Positions 26,353 to 36,355 of a DNA stretch of 64,000 nt are shown here, piece after piece; the stretch's first letter is position 1; every line of letters starts with the position of its first letter. The stretch covers positions 310,001 to 374,000 of the forward strand of contig NZ_JAIOAA010000001.1 of the NCBI RefSeq assembly GCF_019890675.1, written 5' to 3'. The notes under the pieces are model-generated. The model was not told the origin of the DNA and did no database searches. It saw only the letters and a list, made by a program, of their open reading frames with translations. A program made the translations under genes and the position numbers. This stretch comes from Micromonospora sp. PLK6-60 (GTDB lineage Bacteria > Actinomycetota > Actinomycetes > Mycobacteriales > Micromonosporaceae).

Positions 26353-29300
26353 CGGTCCTCTCCCCCACTCGTCGCCGCGAGCTGCGCCGCCAGTTCCTCG
26401 GCGGACCATTCCCGCGCGGTCCGCGCATGCCAGCCCGCCTCGGCGTACGCCCGATCGCGGTCCTCGGTCTCCGGGTCGTCGGGCGAGCCGGTGAGCACGA
26501 TCGCGACCCGCAGCTCCGGCCACGCCAACTCGGCCGGCCACGCCTGGTCACCCAACTCGTAGCCGACGACCGGGGCGGGCAGGTTCTGCCGCGCCAGTTG
26601 TTGCACAAGGGGCTCCAGGCGGCTCTCCTCTCGGTCCAGGTACCGCAGGACCTCGTGCCACGGCGACTGGGCGTCCACCGGCTCCGGTTCGGTCGTCGCC
26701 GGCTGCGGCGCGACGCCGAGCCAGGTCGCGGTCTCTTCGTCCAGCGGCAGCGCGCGCTGGGCGAGCATCAGTCCGGTACCTTCGGTGACCGCCAGTGACG
26801 CGGGGTCGAAGGTGTCCAGCGCGGAGACCGCGAGCTGGCCGCCGTCACCGCCCCCGTTCACGAGGAACTGGATGACGTTGCCCCAGGTGAGCCAGGCGGC
26901 CCAGCGTTCCTTGTGCCCGCCGTCGGTCATCGGGGCGGGCAGGTCGTCGACGAGGGCGAGGGCAGACCAGGTTGGCAGCGGCTTGCTGCGGCTGTCCACG
27001 AGCATTGTCACCGGGCAGCCCGCGTTGTCCCGGGCGCGCGCCACCATGATGTGGCGGGCGGCGCTGTGCGCGGGTAGGACGTCGCCGCGCAGGGCGGCGA
27101 TCAGGCGGTCGGCGACCCCGCCGGAGTCGGTGGCGCTGTTGTCCCGAGCCTGCTTGAGCAGACCGGCAAGCGTCGCTTCCGCACGGCGCTGCCACCGGCT
27201 GAGGTCGGGCTCGGCGAGGAACCGCATCAACTGCTCGATCGGGTTGGCCCAGATCGTCTCTTCCAGTTCGTCCGGGTCCGCGCCGGGCAGGAACTGCCGG
27301 TACCGCTCCCGGGCGGTCTGCTTGCTGACCCCGCCATACGGCGTCCAGTGTCCCGGCTGGTCGGCATCACCCCAGGTTTTCACGTCGTCCCAGGTGGCGG
27401 CGAATACCAGATAACCATGGGCGCGCAGTCTGGCCCGCTTCTCGGCGTCGTCGGCGAGCCTGTTGTATTGCGGTGAGGCGTGGTATTTGAACCCGTCGAG
27501 ATAGACCACGACCTCCGGCGACGGCGCGTCGAGGCGGGTGAAGTGCACGTCGGGCCGGGTGCCCCGGACGGTGTTCTGCAGCTTCATCTGCCAGTGGGTG
27601 ACGCTCTGCCCGCCATCGGTGACGAACCTGAGGTCGGCGATTCGCGCGCCGTCGTGGTCCCGGCGCCGGTCGATGCGCAGCCCGGAGCCCGGCGTCTCAC
27701 CGAATCTCAGCAGCTTGGTGAGGAACTGCAGCTCCAGTTCGCTCTCCACCTGATGGATCAGGGAAATCTCGTCGGTGCGGGTGCCCTCCTCGACACCCCA
27801 GTTGTCGAGCAGCTTGTCGAGCATGTCCAGCGCCTCGTCCCGGCTCATCAGCGCGAAGTGCTCGTTGCGGGCGTAGCGCAGGAGGCAGCGGTGACAGACC
27901 GGCTTGGCCTCGTTGCGGCAGTCGCAGTCCGCGATCTGCTGGCGGGCCAGGCGCAGCACGGCCCGGAACTCCTCCGGCTCGGCGAGGCGGTGGAGATAGC
28001 CGGTGCCCTGTGGCTGGGTGTCGTAGACGACCACGAAGTTGCGGGTTCCGTCGCTCTGACCGTCCGGCATGGTTGCCGAGATCGCCTGGAGGTGGGCCGG
28101 CTCGCCGCCGTACTGGGCGGCGATGCCGAGCTGGATCGCGGCCGCGAAGGACAGCAGCCGTTCCTGCACCAACGCGGTCGCCGCCGGGATCAGGATCCGC
28201 AGGGCCTCGGTCTCCAACTCGTGCGCCAGGATCAGGTCGACGTGGGTGTCCGGCCCGGCCGCGGACCGGCGGTACGGGCACCAGGGCCGGTGGTGTTCGG
28301 CGCCGGCCATGACTGTGGCGCCGGAGGCCTGCGCCGCGAGTTCCTGGCTGATCACCGGGCTGCCGTCGACCGTGGTGCCCCCGCAGGACGTGCAGGTGTG
28401 GAACCGGTTGATCCGCACCTCCGCACCGGCGAAGAGCTCGGCGGCCCGGTCGTAGCGCTGGGCGCCCAGGTTGAAGTGGCGGATCAGGGCGTGCCGGCTG
28501 TAGTCGACGCCGAAGGTGTCGTGCGCGTGCCGCCAGGAAGAGTCGACCTTGGCCGGATCGACGTCGACCGCGACGGTGGTGGCATAGAAGCGGCGGTCCC
28601 GGTCGTCGCTGTCGTCCCGGATCCGGGCGTCGTCGCGCTTGTCCCGGCTGTAGACACGGGTCGGCTGGAGGACCTGGAACAGCCGGCCGTGGTCGGCGAT
28701 GCCCCGGTCCGCGCAACGCGGGCACGCGCTGGTGTCCTCCTTGGCCAGATGGGTACGCACGTAGCCGCACTGGGCGCAGACCCGCCACTGCGCGTAGGTG
28801 GGCCGGTCGGGTGGGCCGACGTCGAGCCCGGAGATCTCGTGCTGGTAGCCCCGCACGTAGTAGCTGTTGCCGGGGGCGATCTCGACGAGGGCCGGGCGGG
28901 CGGGTCGGGCGTACTCGCGCAGCTCGCTGTGGAACCGGCGGTCGCCGTCGACCTGTTCCTCCCAGGTCAGGGTGGCTTCGAGGTCGGTGCGGCTGTCGAT
29001 GAGCGCGTAGTTCGGCAGCAGCCCGAACTCGACAAGCGTGCCGTGGGCGGCGGCCGCGCTGACCTCCCGCAGCCGGCGGCGGACCGCGGCCTGCTCCGCC
29101 TTCAGCATCCTGATCTCGCGGGCATGGTCGGGGTCGCTCGGCACGAGGGTGCCGCGGGCCTTGCTGATCTCCTGGAGTCTGCGCCGCAGGTCGGCCAGGC
29201 GGAGTTCCCAGGTCTCGTCCGCCTCCTTGGCGCGGTGGACGATGCCGTCGACGGCGAACTCCCGCAGTTGCTCGACCGCGGAGGGCAGGACCTTGTCGCC

Positions 29301-32300
29301 GAAGAGCGCCAGAAAGTCGTTCACCAGCCGGACGCCGTCGCGGCGGCCGGCGTCGACCAGGTTGGCCAACCACCCGCTCGGACCGAACAGGACGTGCGCG
29401 CGCCGGGGCATCGGCAGCACACCGGGCAGCCGGCCGCGGGCGGCCAGGTCGATCAGGTGGGCCAGGTACTGCCGGCGCAGGATCTCCACCGCGGAGAGGA
29501 AGCAGCCGGGCGGGACGATCTGCCCGGCGATCATGTCGCGCGGTTCGGTCAGGTAGTAGCGTTCCCGTTCGCTGCGGCCGACCAGGGTGAGCACGAGGGC
29601 GTTGCCGCTCTTGCGGCCGGCGCGGCCGGCCCGCTGCACGTAGTTCGCCGGCCCGTGCGGAAGCGACGCGAGCACCACCGCGGAGAGTGCGCCGATGTCG
29701 ATGCCCATCTCCAGCGTCGGGGTGCAGGAGAGCACGTTCGGGTCGGTGTACCGCTTGCCGTCGCGGAACTTCTGCTCCACCTTCTCCCGCTGGGCGCGGG
29801 TGAGCATGCCGGTGTGTTCGCCGGTGGCCACGCGGAAGACCGGGCTCTCCAGGTAGAGCCGCCGGTAGTAGTCGTCCGGCGCGGTGTCGTCGGGGACGGG
29901 TCGCAGGCGGCCACGGCAGCGGTACTGCCGGCACGGCTGGCCGGTCCACTCGCCGACCCGGTCCGGGTGCTCGGTCTGCTGCCAGTGGCAGGTGTCGCAG
30001 CCGACCCCGGCCCGCACGGCAGCGTCGTCGTCCAGCCGTGTGACCCGCAGGTGCCCGGGCATCAGCCCGTACACGGTGTTGCCGTCCTCGGTGTCACCGG
30101 CGGCGACGACGTCGGCGGCGGCCAGGGCCGGCAGCAGCCGGGACAGGTAGACGCCGGCCTCGCTGAGGTCCATCCCGAGGCAGCGGGAGGTCCAGTCCTG
30201 GTACCAGTTGCCGCGGGCGGTGATCGCGTCGAACTCGGAGCGGGCCTTCGAGGTCGCGAGCAGGAAGGCGGGCGCCGACACCCCGCGCGGGAAGGCGGGC
30301 ATGCCGGCGGGACGGCCGCCCCACACCTGCCACCGGGTGCCGCCGCGCCGCAGGTAGGGCACGAGCCACTCGTGGTAGACCGCGCCCCGGGTGCGCAGCC
30401 GCTCCAGCAGGCCACGGAGGAAGGCGAGGTAGCGGGCGTCGTCCGGCGGCGTGTCACCGAGCTGCCCGACGCCGGTCAGGTGCACGTCGCGGCAGATCGC
30501 GGCGGCCTTCACCGGGTCATGGAGGGCGACTTCGACGGCGACGCTGCGGGTCAGCTCCAGGGTGCGGCCCTGGCGGGAGCGCAGCCCGGTCTCCATCACC
30601 GTGGCGAAGACGAGCCGTTCGCTGATCAGGGACCAGGTTTCCCGGCTGCCGTCGTGCTCACCGGCGAGCAGGCTGTCGACGTCCGGCCGATCGTGCAGGT
30701 CGGGTGGGACGACGGTGGAGAGGATCTCCGGCTCGGCAGCCTTCTCGATCATCTCGACGAAGAGGTCGTCCAACCCGACCGACTGCCCCGGGCGTAGGCG
30801 GCTGGCGAGCAGCGAGCGCAACGAGAAGGCGTACGACCGGTTGGCCACGAAGCCGGCGCGGTGCGCGGCGTCCTGCACCGAGTCGTTGAAGAGCAACGTC
30901 TTCTTCTCGTGCGCGGCGAGTTCACCGCCGGTGAACAGTTGGGTGATCGCCACCGAGGCGAGCGTGGCCAGCCCGGCGCCGAGGAACCGGATGCCGTGGT
31001 CCATCGAGCAGGACGGGCAGCGGTCCTTCTCCGCCGCGTCGATGGCGACGATGTCGCCGAGCACGACGACCGCGTCGTCGGACCGTACCCGGTCCCGCTG
31101 CTCGTCGAAGGGACGGACCCGGCGGCCGTACTCCAGCACCAGCAGCCCGCCGGCCCGTTGCTGGATCTCGTCGTCGGTGGCGGCGATCAGCGCGCGGACC
31201 CGGCGCTTGTCCCGGCCGACGCTGGCCCGGTAGATCTTGTCCGGATCGGTCTCCAGCTCCTGCGGGTCCTTCTCCGGCGACAGCGCCATCCAGCCGGACC
31301 GGCCGCAGTGCCGGCAGTAGACGGCCGGCAGGCGCGGATGGCGGTTGTCGGCGACCACCACGTCCGCCTCGGGCACGTAGGGGTCGAGTTGCCGGGGTGG
31401 TTCGCCGTACCAGCCAAAGGCGGGCTGGTGGGAGGTACCGCGCAGCAGCCGGGACACGGACCGCACCCACAGGTGGGTCTCGATGTTGAGCAGCGGGCGA
31501 CCGGGCGCGTCGGGGTTCTGCGCCAGCGACAGCAGGCCGACGAAGCGGGCGAGCGCGCGGGCGGTCACCTCGGGGCGCGTCTTCATGGCGCTGCCCCAGC
31601 CGGTGGCGTTCTTCCGGGGCAAAACGTCGATGATCTCGTCGAGCGTGCAGGGCCGGGCCTGGAGCGAGTCGAGCACCGCCTTGGTCAGCGGGTGCTGGCG
31701 CAGCAGCCCTCCGAGGCGTGGCGGGTCGTCGACACACCGCTTGCCGACCACCAACTCGGCGACCTCGGTCATCATGAGTTCGGGGTCACGGTCGTCGACG
31801 GCGGCGAGCTGCTCCGGGCTGGGCAGCGGCAGACCGAAGTCCTGCTGTTTCATGAACTCGCCGGGCTCGTAGCGGTCCTCCCCGACCAGCGACCCGGCGT
31901 CGAAGGCGACGCCGAAGACCTGCTCGGCGACCTCCCGGATGGCCGTCCGGCCGTCCCGCCCGCCGCCCTCCCCGAGGGTGGCGGAGGTGGCGACCGGGCA
32001 GATGCCGCCCAGCGGACGATCCGGCTCGGCAAGGCCGAGCGCGGCGCCGAGGCGGCGCAGCAGCATCGCCACGTCCGTGCCCTGCGCGCCGTCGTAGGTG
32101 TGGAACTCGTCCAACACCACGTACGCCGGCTCGGCCGCGTCCCAGAGCGGCAGGTCGTCGCCGCGCTGGAGCAGCAGGTCCAACATCTTGTAGTTCGTGA
32201 TCAGGATGTCGGGGGGCGTCCGGCGCATCTCCGACCGCTTGGTCATCACGTGCCGGTACTCGATGGCCGCGACGTCACCGATGTAAAGGCCGGCGGTGAC

Positions 32301-32780
32301 CCCGGCCAGCTCCGGGTCGGCAAGCAGCTCGTTGATGCGCTGCGTCTGGTCGGTGGCCAGGGCGTTCATCGGATAGAGCAGGATCGCCTTGACCCCGGCC
32401 CGGCCCTGCTGGCGCTGGCGGCGGCAGTGGTCGAGCACCGGGATCAGGAACGACTCGGTCTTGCCGGAGCCGGTGCCGGTGGTGATCAGGGTGGGCTGGG
32501 CCGCCTTGTCCCTGGTCGACAGCCGGGCGAACGCCTTCGCCTGGTGCAGGTAGGGAGCGAAGCCGGCCGGCGCCCAGTCCAGGCACGCCCGCCAGTCGCC
32601 CGCCGCCGGGCGGAAGGGGGTGCGGATCCGCAGGTACGGGCCGCGGAAGATGCCCTGCTCCGGGTGGGAGAGGAAACCCTCCAGACCTTCACGTACGTCG
32701 TCCTCGGTCAGGCCGAAGGTGGTGGTGAGGTATTGCGTGAGGGTCCGACGCAGGGTGTCGGCGGCGATCGTCGGTCTCAT
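26349..32780 (-). CDS. DruE-like DEAD/DEAH helicase with DUF1998 and C-terminal nuclease-like domain
   Basis: 2143 residues, the size and layout of Druantia DruE; DISARM DrmA plus DrmB together give a similar order. The SF2 motor has Walker A TGTGSGKT at 101-108, PMNAL (motif Ia region), LDEFH at 223-227 (a DEAH variant), SATLGEGG, and the later GRAGRKSG motif VI. The DUF1998 part (about 1430-1660) has a Cys cluster CDCRN..VCHRCLLRY near 1620. Near 1790-1840, YLDGFKYHASP and RARLRAHGYLVFAATWDD resemble a Vsr/DUF559-type nuclease fold. It overlaps the RelE/UvrD gene by four bases. I see no other Druantia gene, so this is a DruE-like protein in a different setting. Confidence 0.85.
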   Translation of the reverse strand: MRPTIAADTLRRTLTQYLTTTFGLTEDDVREGLEGFLSHPEQGIFRGPYLRIRTPFRPAAGDWRACLDWAPAGFAPYLHQAKAFARLSTRDKAAQPTLITTGTGSGKTESFLIPVLDHCRRQRQQGRAGVKAILLYPMNALATDQTQRINELLADPELAGVTAGLYIGDVAAIEYRHVMTKRSEMRRTPPDILITNYKMLDLLLQRGDDLPLWDAAEPAYVVLDEFHTYDGAQGTDVAMLLRRLGAALGLAEPDRPLGGICPVATSATLGEGGGRDGRTAIREVAEQVFGVAFDAGSLVGEDRYEPGEFMKQQDFGLPLPSPEQLAAVDDRDPELMMTEVAELVVGKRCVDDPPRLGGLLRQHPLTKAVLDSLQARPCTLDEIIDVLPRKNATGWGSAMKTRPEVTARALARFVGLLSLAQNPDAPGRPLLNIETHLWVRSVSRLLRGTSHQPAFGWYGEPPRQLDPYVPEADVVVADNRHPRLPAVYCRHCGRSGWMALSPEKDPQELETDPDKIYRASVGRDKRRVRALIAATDDEIQQRAGGLLVLEYGRRVRPFDEQRDRVRSDDAVVVLGDIVAIDAAEKDRCPSCSMDHGIRFLGAGLATLASVAITQLFTGGELAAHEKKTLLFNDSVQDAAHRAGFVANRSYAFSLRSLLASRLRPGQSVGLDDLFVEMIEKAAEPEILSTVVPPDLHDRPDVDSLLAGEHDGSRETWSLISERLVFATVMETGLRSRQGRTLELTRSVAVEVALHDPVKAAAICRDVHLTGVGQLGDTPPDDARYLAFLRGLLERLRTRGAVYHEWLVPYLRRGGTRWQVWGGRPAGMPAFPRGVSAPAFLLATSKARSEFDAITARGNWYQDWTSRCLGMDLSEAGVYLSRLLPALAAADVVAAGDTEDGNTVYGLMPGHLRVTRLDDDAAVRAGVGCDTCHWQQTEHPDRVGEWTGQPCRQYRCRGRLRPVPDDTAPDDYYRRLYLESPVFRVATGEHTGMLTRAQREKVEQKFRDGKRYTDPNVLSCTPTLEMGIDIGALSAVVLASLPHGPANYVQRAGRAGRKSGNALVLTLVGRSERERYYLTEPRDMIAGQIVPPGCFLSAVEILRRQYLAHLIDLAARGRLPGVLPMPRRAHVLFGPSGWLANLVDAGRRDGVRLVNDFLALFGDKVLPSAVEQLREFAVDGIVHRAKEADETWELRLADLRRRLQEISKARGTLVPSDPDHAREIRMLKAEQAAVRRRLREVSAAAAHGTLVEFGLLPNYALIDSRTDLEATLTWEEQVDGDRRFHSELREYARPARPALVEIAPGNSYYVRGYQHEISGLDVGPPDRPTYAQWRVCAQCGYVRTHLAKEDTSACPRCADRGIADHGRLFQVLQPTRVYSRDKRDDARIRDDSDDRDRRFYATTVAVDVDPAKVDSSWRHAHDTFGVDYSRHALIRHFNLGAQRYDRAAELFAGAEVRINRFHTCTSCGGTTVDGSPVISQELAAQASGATVMAGAEHHRPWCPYRRSAAGPDTHVDLILAHELETEALRILIPAATALVQERLLSFAAAIQLGIAAQYGGEPAHLQAISATMPDGQSDGTRNFVVVYDTQPQGTGYLHRLAEPEEFRAVLRLARQQIADCDCRNEAKPVCHRCLLRYARNEHFALMSRDEALDMLDKLLDNWGVEEGTRTDEISLIHQVESELELQFLTKLLRFGETPGSGLRIDRRRDHDGARIADLRFVTDGGQSVTHWQMKLQNTVRGTRPDVHFTRLDAPSPEVVVYLDGFKYHASPQYNRLADDAEKRARLRAHGYLVFAATWDDVKTWGDADQPGHWTPYGGVSKQTARERYRQFLPGADPDELEETIWANPIEQLMRFLAEPDLSRWQRRAEATLAGLLKQARDNSATDSGGVADRLIAALRGDVLPAHSAARHIMVARARDNAGCPVTMLVDSRSKPLPTWSALALVDDLPAPMTDGGHKERWAAWLTWGNVIQFLVNGGGDGGQLAVSALDTFDPASLAVTEGTGLMLAQRALPLDEETATWLGVAPQPATTEPEPVDAQSPWHEVLRYLDREESRLEPLVQQLARQNLPAPVVGYELGDQAWPAELAWPELRVAIVLTGSPDDPETEDRDRAYAEAGWHARTAREWSAEELAAQLAATSGGEDR

Positions 32781-32898
32781 GAGCGGATCACCCGAGGCAT
32801 GCTACGTCACCCCATACCGGCCTTGACCTGCCCGACGGGCTGGACCACGCACGAGTCAGATTCGCGACACTCAGCGGCCGGGAGAGGATTTCCGCACT

Positions 32899-32939
32899 CC
32901 TGCCCGCCAGCACCGATCATTTCGATGCTGGCGGGCAGG
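32899..32939 (-). terminator. Terminator hairpin after the GmrSD-like gene
   Basis: A perfect 14-bp inverted repeat, CCTGCCCGCCAGCA (32899-32912) with its complement at 32926-32939, around a 13-base AT-rich loop. It begins four bases beyond the stop of the leftward GmrSD-like gene. It would separate that gene from the helicase operon downstream. Confidence 0.75.
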
Positions 32940-32943
32940 CTCG

Positions 32944-35016
32944 TCATACGGTTGCCGGCTCCTCACCATCCCCGTCTTCGCTGGTGTCGAGGCCAACCTC
33001 GCGTGCTAGTTCGGTGGCGGTCATCCGCTGGTCAGCTGCCGCACGACCCGCATGGTCGAAGCGCACACCCTCGGCCTCCAACACCGTCCGTGGGTCGTCG
33101 CGACGTTGAGGGTCGGGCCAGCGGAAGTCTGCCGAGATGGCGCCGTCGATCTTCAAGACGCGATGTGCGTTCGGCACCTGCACACTGGCGAGGCGTCCGG
33201 CGACCGCGCGGTGGAATACGCCGACCACCTCGGCTATATCCGAGTAACTGGTCCAGCGGCCGGCGGGGATGCTGGCAAGTGCCTGGTTCATCAGGGACCA
33301 GCGTGGGCTGGGTGGGGTCACCGCAGCCGATTCGTCGGGCCCCGGCCAGATGAGCAGAACTCGGTCAGCGAGGGCTCGGCCACGCGCGAGAATCTCCGTT
33401 CTGCCCCACCGGGACGAGTCGGCGATTTCGCGATTCATCACGAGTCCGCTGTCGCGGAGGATCTTCTTCTTGGCCTCGAATCCATCGTTGGCCAGGTTGG
33501 GGTTGTACGCGGTCAGGCTGAGATTCCCGAGCGTGTGCACCAGGGAGCTGTGTAGTTCCTCCACGGTCTCGTCGGCCTCCAGGTCGGGAGCCAACATCTC
33601 CCGCCACTCGTCCGTCAGGGACTGCGGCAACACGTGCTCGATGGTGACCTTCGCGGTGTCGAAGTTGATGGGCTCCTTGTGCTCGAAGTCCTCCTCGATA
33701 CAGCGCAGCACGTAGCTGCGCTGCGGACCACGACCCAGCCAGTAGAAGCTGTTCACCAGCACGGCATCGCGAATGTACTGGTCGGTGGGGAACTTCTTCC
33801 GGACCCCCGACAGCGCCCGCGTGATCGCCTTGGCCGAGGGGACCTGTTCTCCCAGGTCCTTCACCAGCGACATCAAGATACGATTGGTGTTGGCGCTGGC
33901 GATACCCCCGATCATGCGACGGACCAGGTAGCTCTCGACGACACGCAATGCATCAGCGGCTTCGACCGAGCTGAGGCGGCGCGCCTCGTGCGCCAGCAGG
34001 ACGTAAAGAGCGATGGGGTGGACCACTGCCGCACCCCAGCGGTCGAGCCGGTCCAACGCTCGCCGCAGGATCGGATCGGCGACCTCGTCCGGCTGCAGAA
34101 TCTTGCGGAACAGGCGCGCCTTATGATGGAGATCGATAATCCACTCTTCGATCGCAGGCTCACCGGACAGTTGGCCGAGGCGCAACTGCTGCGACTGGTA
34201 GATCGCCTCCTGGGTGGCACGGTCGTCCCCACGGAGGACCAGATCCAGCCAGACCAGGTCCTCAAGCTGCTTGTCCGTGAGCAACTCCTGAAGCGGCAGC
34301 CAATGCCGTTCGTACACGTGGTCACCCCGAGCGGGCAGGCGCATGAAGAGGTAGTTGCGCAGCAGGTCTGCCTGGGTGAGCGGCTGGCCGGTGTAGTTGA
34401 GGGACTCGAAGATGCGGTGGACGTTGTCATCCGGGTGCGCGGCGATTTCCACGAGGCTCAACCTCGCCGCCACCGCCTGCTCGATTCGAATCAGATCGTG
34501 GTCATCGTCCGGGTCGTCGGCTTGGACGAGCGCGGCCCGGAAAAAGCGATACGCCTCTCCGATCCGATCCTCACCACCAGCACCAGGATCTCTTTCTACG
34601 AGCGCCAACCATGCCGCCCGGTCAGCCTTGGTGGGCAGGAGCGTGTATCGCTCCATTCCCGACGCGTACTTGTTGAACAAGTACATGTCGTCGATCTTGG
34701 CCGCCAGCTGCGCATCAGACTCTTGAACGTGATCCCTAATCGCACACAGAAGGATACTCAACGTAGTCAGCCGCTGTTGACCGTCCACGACGAGCCAGCT
34801 CTGCACGCCGGTCGGCGTGTTAGCCGGGCTCGGTGCGAGAACCACCGAGCCGAGGAAGTGTGTGGCGTTGTCACTCACCTCCGTCACCCGCATCACGTCA
34901 GCCCAGACCTGCGCGAGATCCTTCCGCTTCCAGCTGTAGCGGCGCTGGTAGAGCGGTACGACGTACTGCTTCTCGCCTTGCAGTAGGTTGCGGACGGTCG
35001 TCTCGTTCGCCTTCAA
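32944..35016 (-). CDS. GmrSD-type (DUF262/DUF1524) nuclease with alkyltransferase-like C-terminal domain
   Basis: 690 residues from a TTG start that has GGGGAG five bases upstream; the frame is open to an ATG at 35073 but homologues start near MKANETTVRNLL. DUF262 (about 1-230) carries YQRRYSW and DGQQRL (78-83), the NTP-binding block of GmrS. DUF1524 (about 440-560) carries IEHVLPQS..W and HTLGNLSLTAYN, the HNH-type nuclease of GmrD. Family members cut DNA with modified cytosines. Residues about 572-655 (IPAGRWTSYSDIAEVVG; PNAHRVLKIDG) match an alkyltransferase-like (ATL) domain that lacks the PCHR cysteine. ATL proteins flip damaged bases without repairing them, so here it may read base modification. 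GC content is somewhat below the neighbours. Confidence 0.85.
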   Translation of the reverse strand: MKANETTVRNLLQGEKQYVVPLYQRRYSWKRKDLAQVWADVMRVTEVSDNATHFLGSVVLAPSPANTPTGVQSWLVVDGQQRLTTLSILLCAIRDHVQESDAQLAAKIDDMYLFNKYASGMERYTLLPTKADRAAWLALVERDPGAGGEDRIGEAYRFFRAALVQADDPDDDHDLIRIEQAVAARLSLVEIAAHPDDNVHRIFESLNYTGQPLTQADLLRNYLFMRLPARGDHVYERHWLPLQELLTDKQLEDLVWLDLVLRGDDRATQEAIYQSQQLRLGQLSGEPAIEEWIIDLHHKARLFRKILQPDEVADPILRRALDRLDRWGAAVVHPIALYVLLAHEARRLSSVEAADALRVVESYLVRRMIGGIASANTNRILMSLVKDLGEQVPSAKAITRALSGVRKKFPTDQYIRDAVLVNSFYWLGRGPQRSYVLRCIEEDFEHKEPINFDTAKVTIEHVLPQSLTDEWREMLAPDLEADETVEELHSSLVHTLGNLSLTAYNPNLANDGFEAKKKILRDSGLVMNREIADSSRWGRTEILARGRALADRVLLIWPGPDESAAVTPPSPRWSLMNQALASIPAGRWTSYSDIAEVVGVFHRAVAGRLASVQVPNAHRVLKIDGAISADFRWPDPQRRDDPRTVLEAEGVRFDHAGRAAADQRMTATELAREVGLDTSEDGDGEEPATV

Positions 35017-35308
35017 GTAATCTCCCCAGAGGACGATGCAGCTCGGCCGGGCGGGCGCGAAAGCCGTGCCCATACTGCTACCGGGCCATTCCCGACGGTG
35101 TCAACAAGACTGTAGGAAACTCGGCTGATCGACCTCGTCGAAGCCGGCGAAGGTCGGCATGTCGGGCCAGGCCGGTTGACGCCCCTCCGCGAGCGCCTGG
35201 ATCCGCCAGAAGCCCGCCGCGCAGCAGTCCGACCGCATTGACACTAAGCGTCTAATCGATGACCCTGGGTATCCGGAATCAACGCTGCGCCTCACCCGGG
35301 GGGTAAGC

Positions 35309-36146
35309 GTGCAGATCGAATCACTCGTGCGCTCACTCGGTGCCGAGTCGACGCTCGCGGTCGAGTCCTCCGAGCAACTCGTCACCGATGTGCTCGCGTA
35401 CGCAAAGGAGCGCGCCCGGGACAACGACGCCTACCGCGGCCTCCTGCCTGTCCCGGACACGGATCACCTCGTACGTGCTGGACCCGCCGGGCGACGACGA
35501 GCTGTGGTCGGGCGTGGACGACGAGCTGGACGAGTTGCTGGGTGCTGCCCCCGGCGACCAGGACTGGCGGCCACGGCCCGCACCGCCGGACGAGACCCGC
35601 ACGTGGGAGGCACCGGCCGAGGCGGGTACATCAGCCGAGGCCACGGACGTCTCCCCCGCCGAGGAGCTGCCGCCCGGCCGCCCCGACGTGTTCGACATAC
35701 CCGCCGAGCGGCGGGGGTGGTTCACCCAGGTCCTGACCCGCGCCGCGGCGGCGACCGCGCTTCTCTTCGCCGGTGACAACGGCACCGCGCGCGCCTACGC
35801 GACACCTCGCCAGCGTGACGATCCGCCCGACCTCGGGCAGCAGACGCTGTTCGAGATCGACCTGCCGTGGGCGTCCAGCACCGCTCGAACGCTCCGACTT
35901 CCCAACGGTCTACGGGCGGAGGGCACCCACTACCGGGCGCCACTGCCGGACGGCGAGATCCTGGAGGTCTTCCGCGGTGTGGAGAGCGGCCTCTACCGGC
36001 AGCTCGCGGACGGTCGGCTCGGGGCATACTTCCGAGCCGCGCCGCAAGCCTTCCGCCAGTGGGCGCGAACCCAGCTGAACGGCGGGGTGCTGTCGGTCGG
36101 CCGCGACGGCACGGTCCTCGTCGTACGGGGCGCAGAGCGGCACTGA
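35309..36146 (+). pseudogene. Unidentified gene broken by a +1 frameshift near 35460
   Basis: The first part (GTG at 35309) reads QIESLVRSLGAESTLAVES and AYAKERARDNDAYRGLLPVPD in one frame. Codon-biased coding then continues in the next frame from SYVLDPPGDDELWSG to a stop at 36146. The whole length is one base more than a multiple of three, as expected for a single-base insertion. The second part has a hydrophobic TRAAAATALLFAG stretch after an Arg pair, and a C-terminal domain with LPNGLRAEGTHYRAPLPDGE. I do not recognise the family. A sequencing error would restore a protein of about 278 residues. Confidence 0.6.
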
Positions 36147-36355
36147 TCACGACGACCGCGCCACGGACCGGCTTCGGCCTGAACCGCGTGAGTCAAGTTT
36201 GCGATATCCGTTCCGGCCTCCCCATGCCTATCCTGCGACGGCTTGAGTCCGATGAACGGGATTCTCCGTAGCCGATGTGATCGGAAATGCACCGGGCAGC
36301 CTGGCGTTGCCGACCAGCCATGCACAGCCGGGCCTGCCGGCGGACGGGATACGGA

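Noticed and set aside
26349..32780. A complete Druantia system
   Set aside because: Only the DruE-like helicase is present; no other Druantia component is adjacent.
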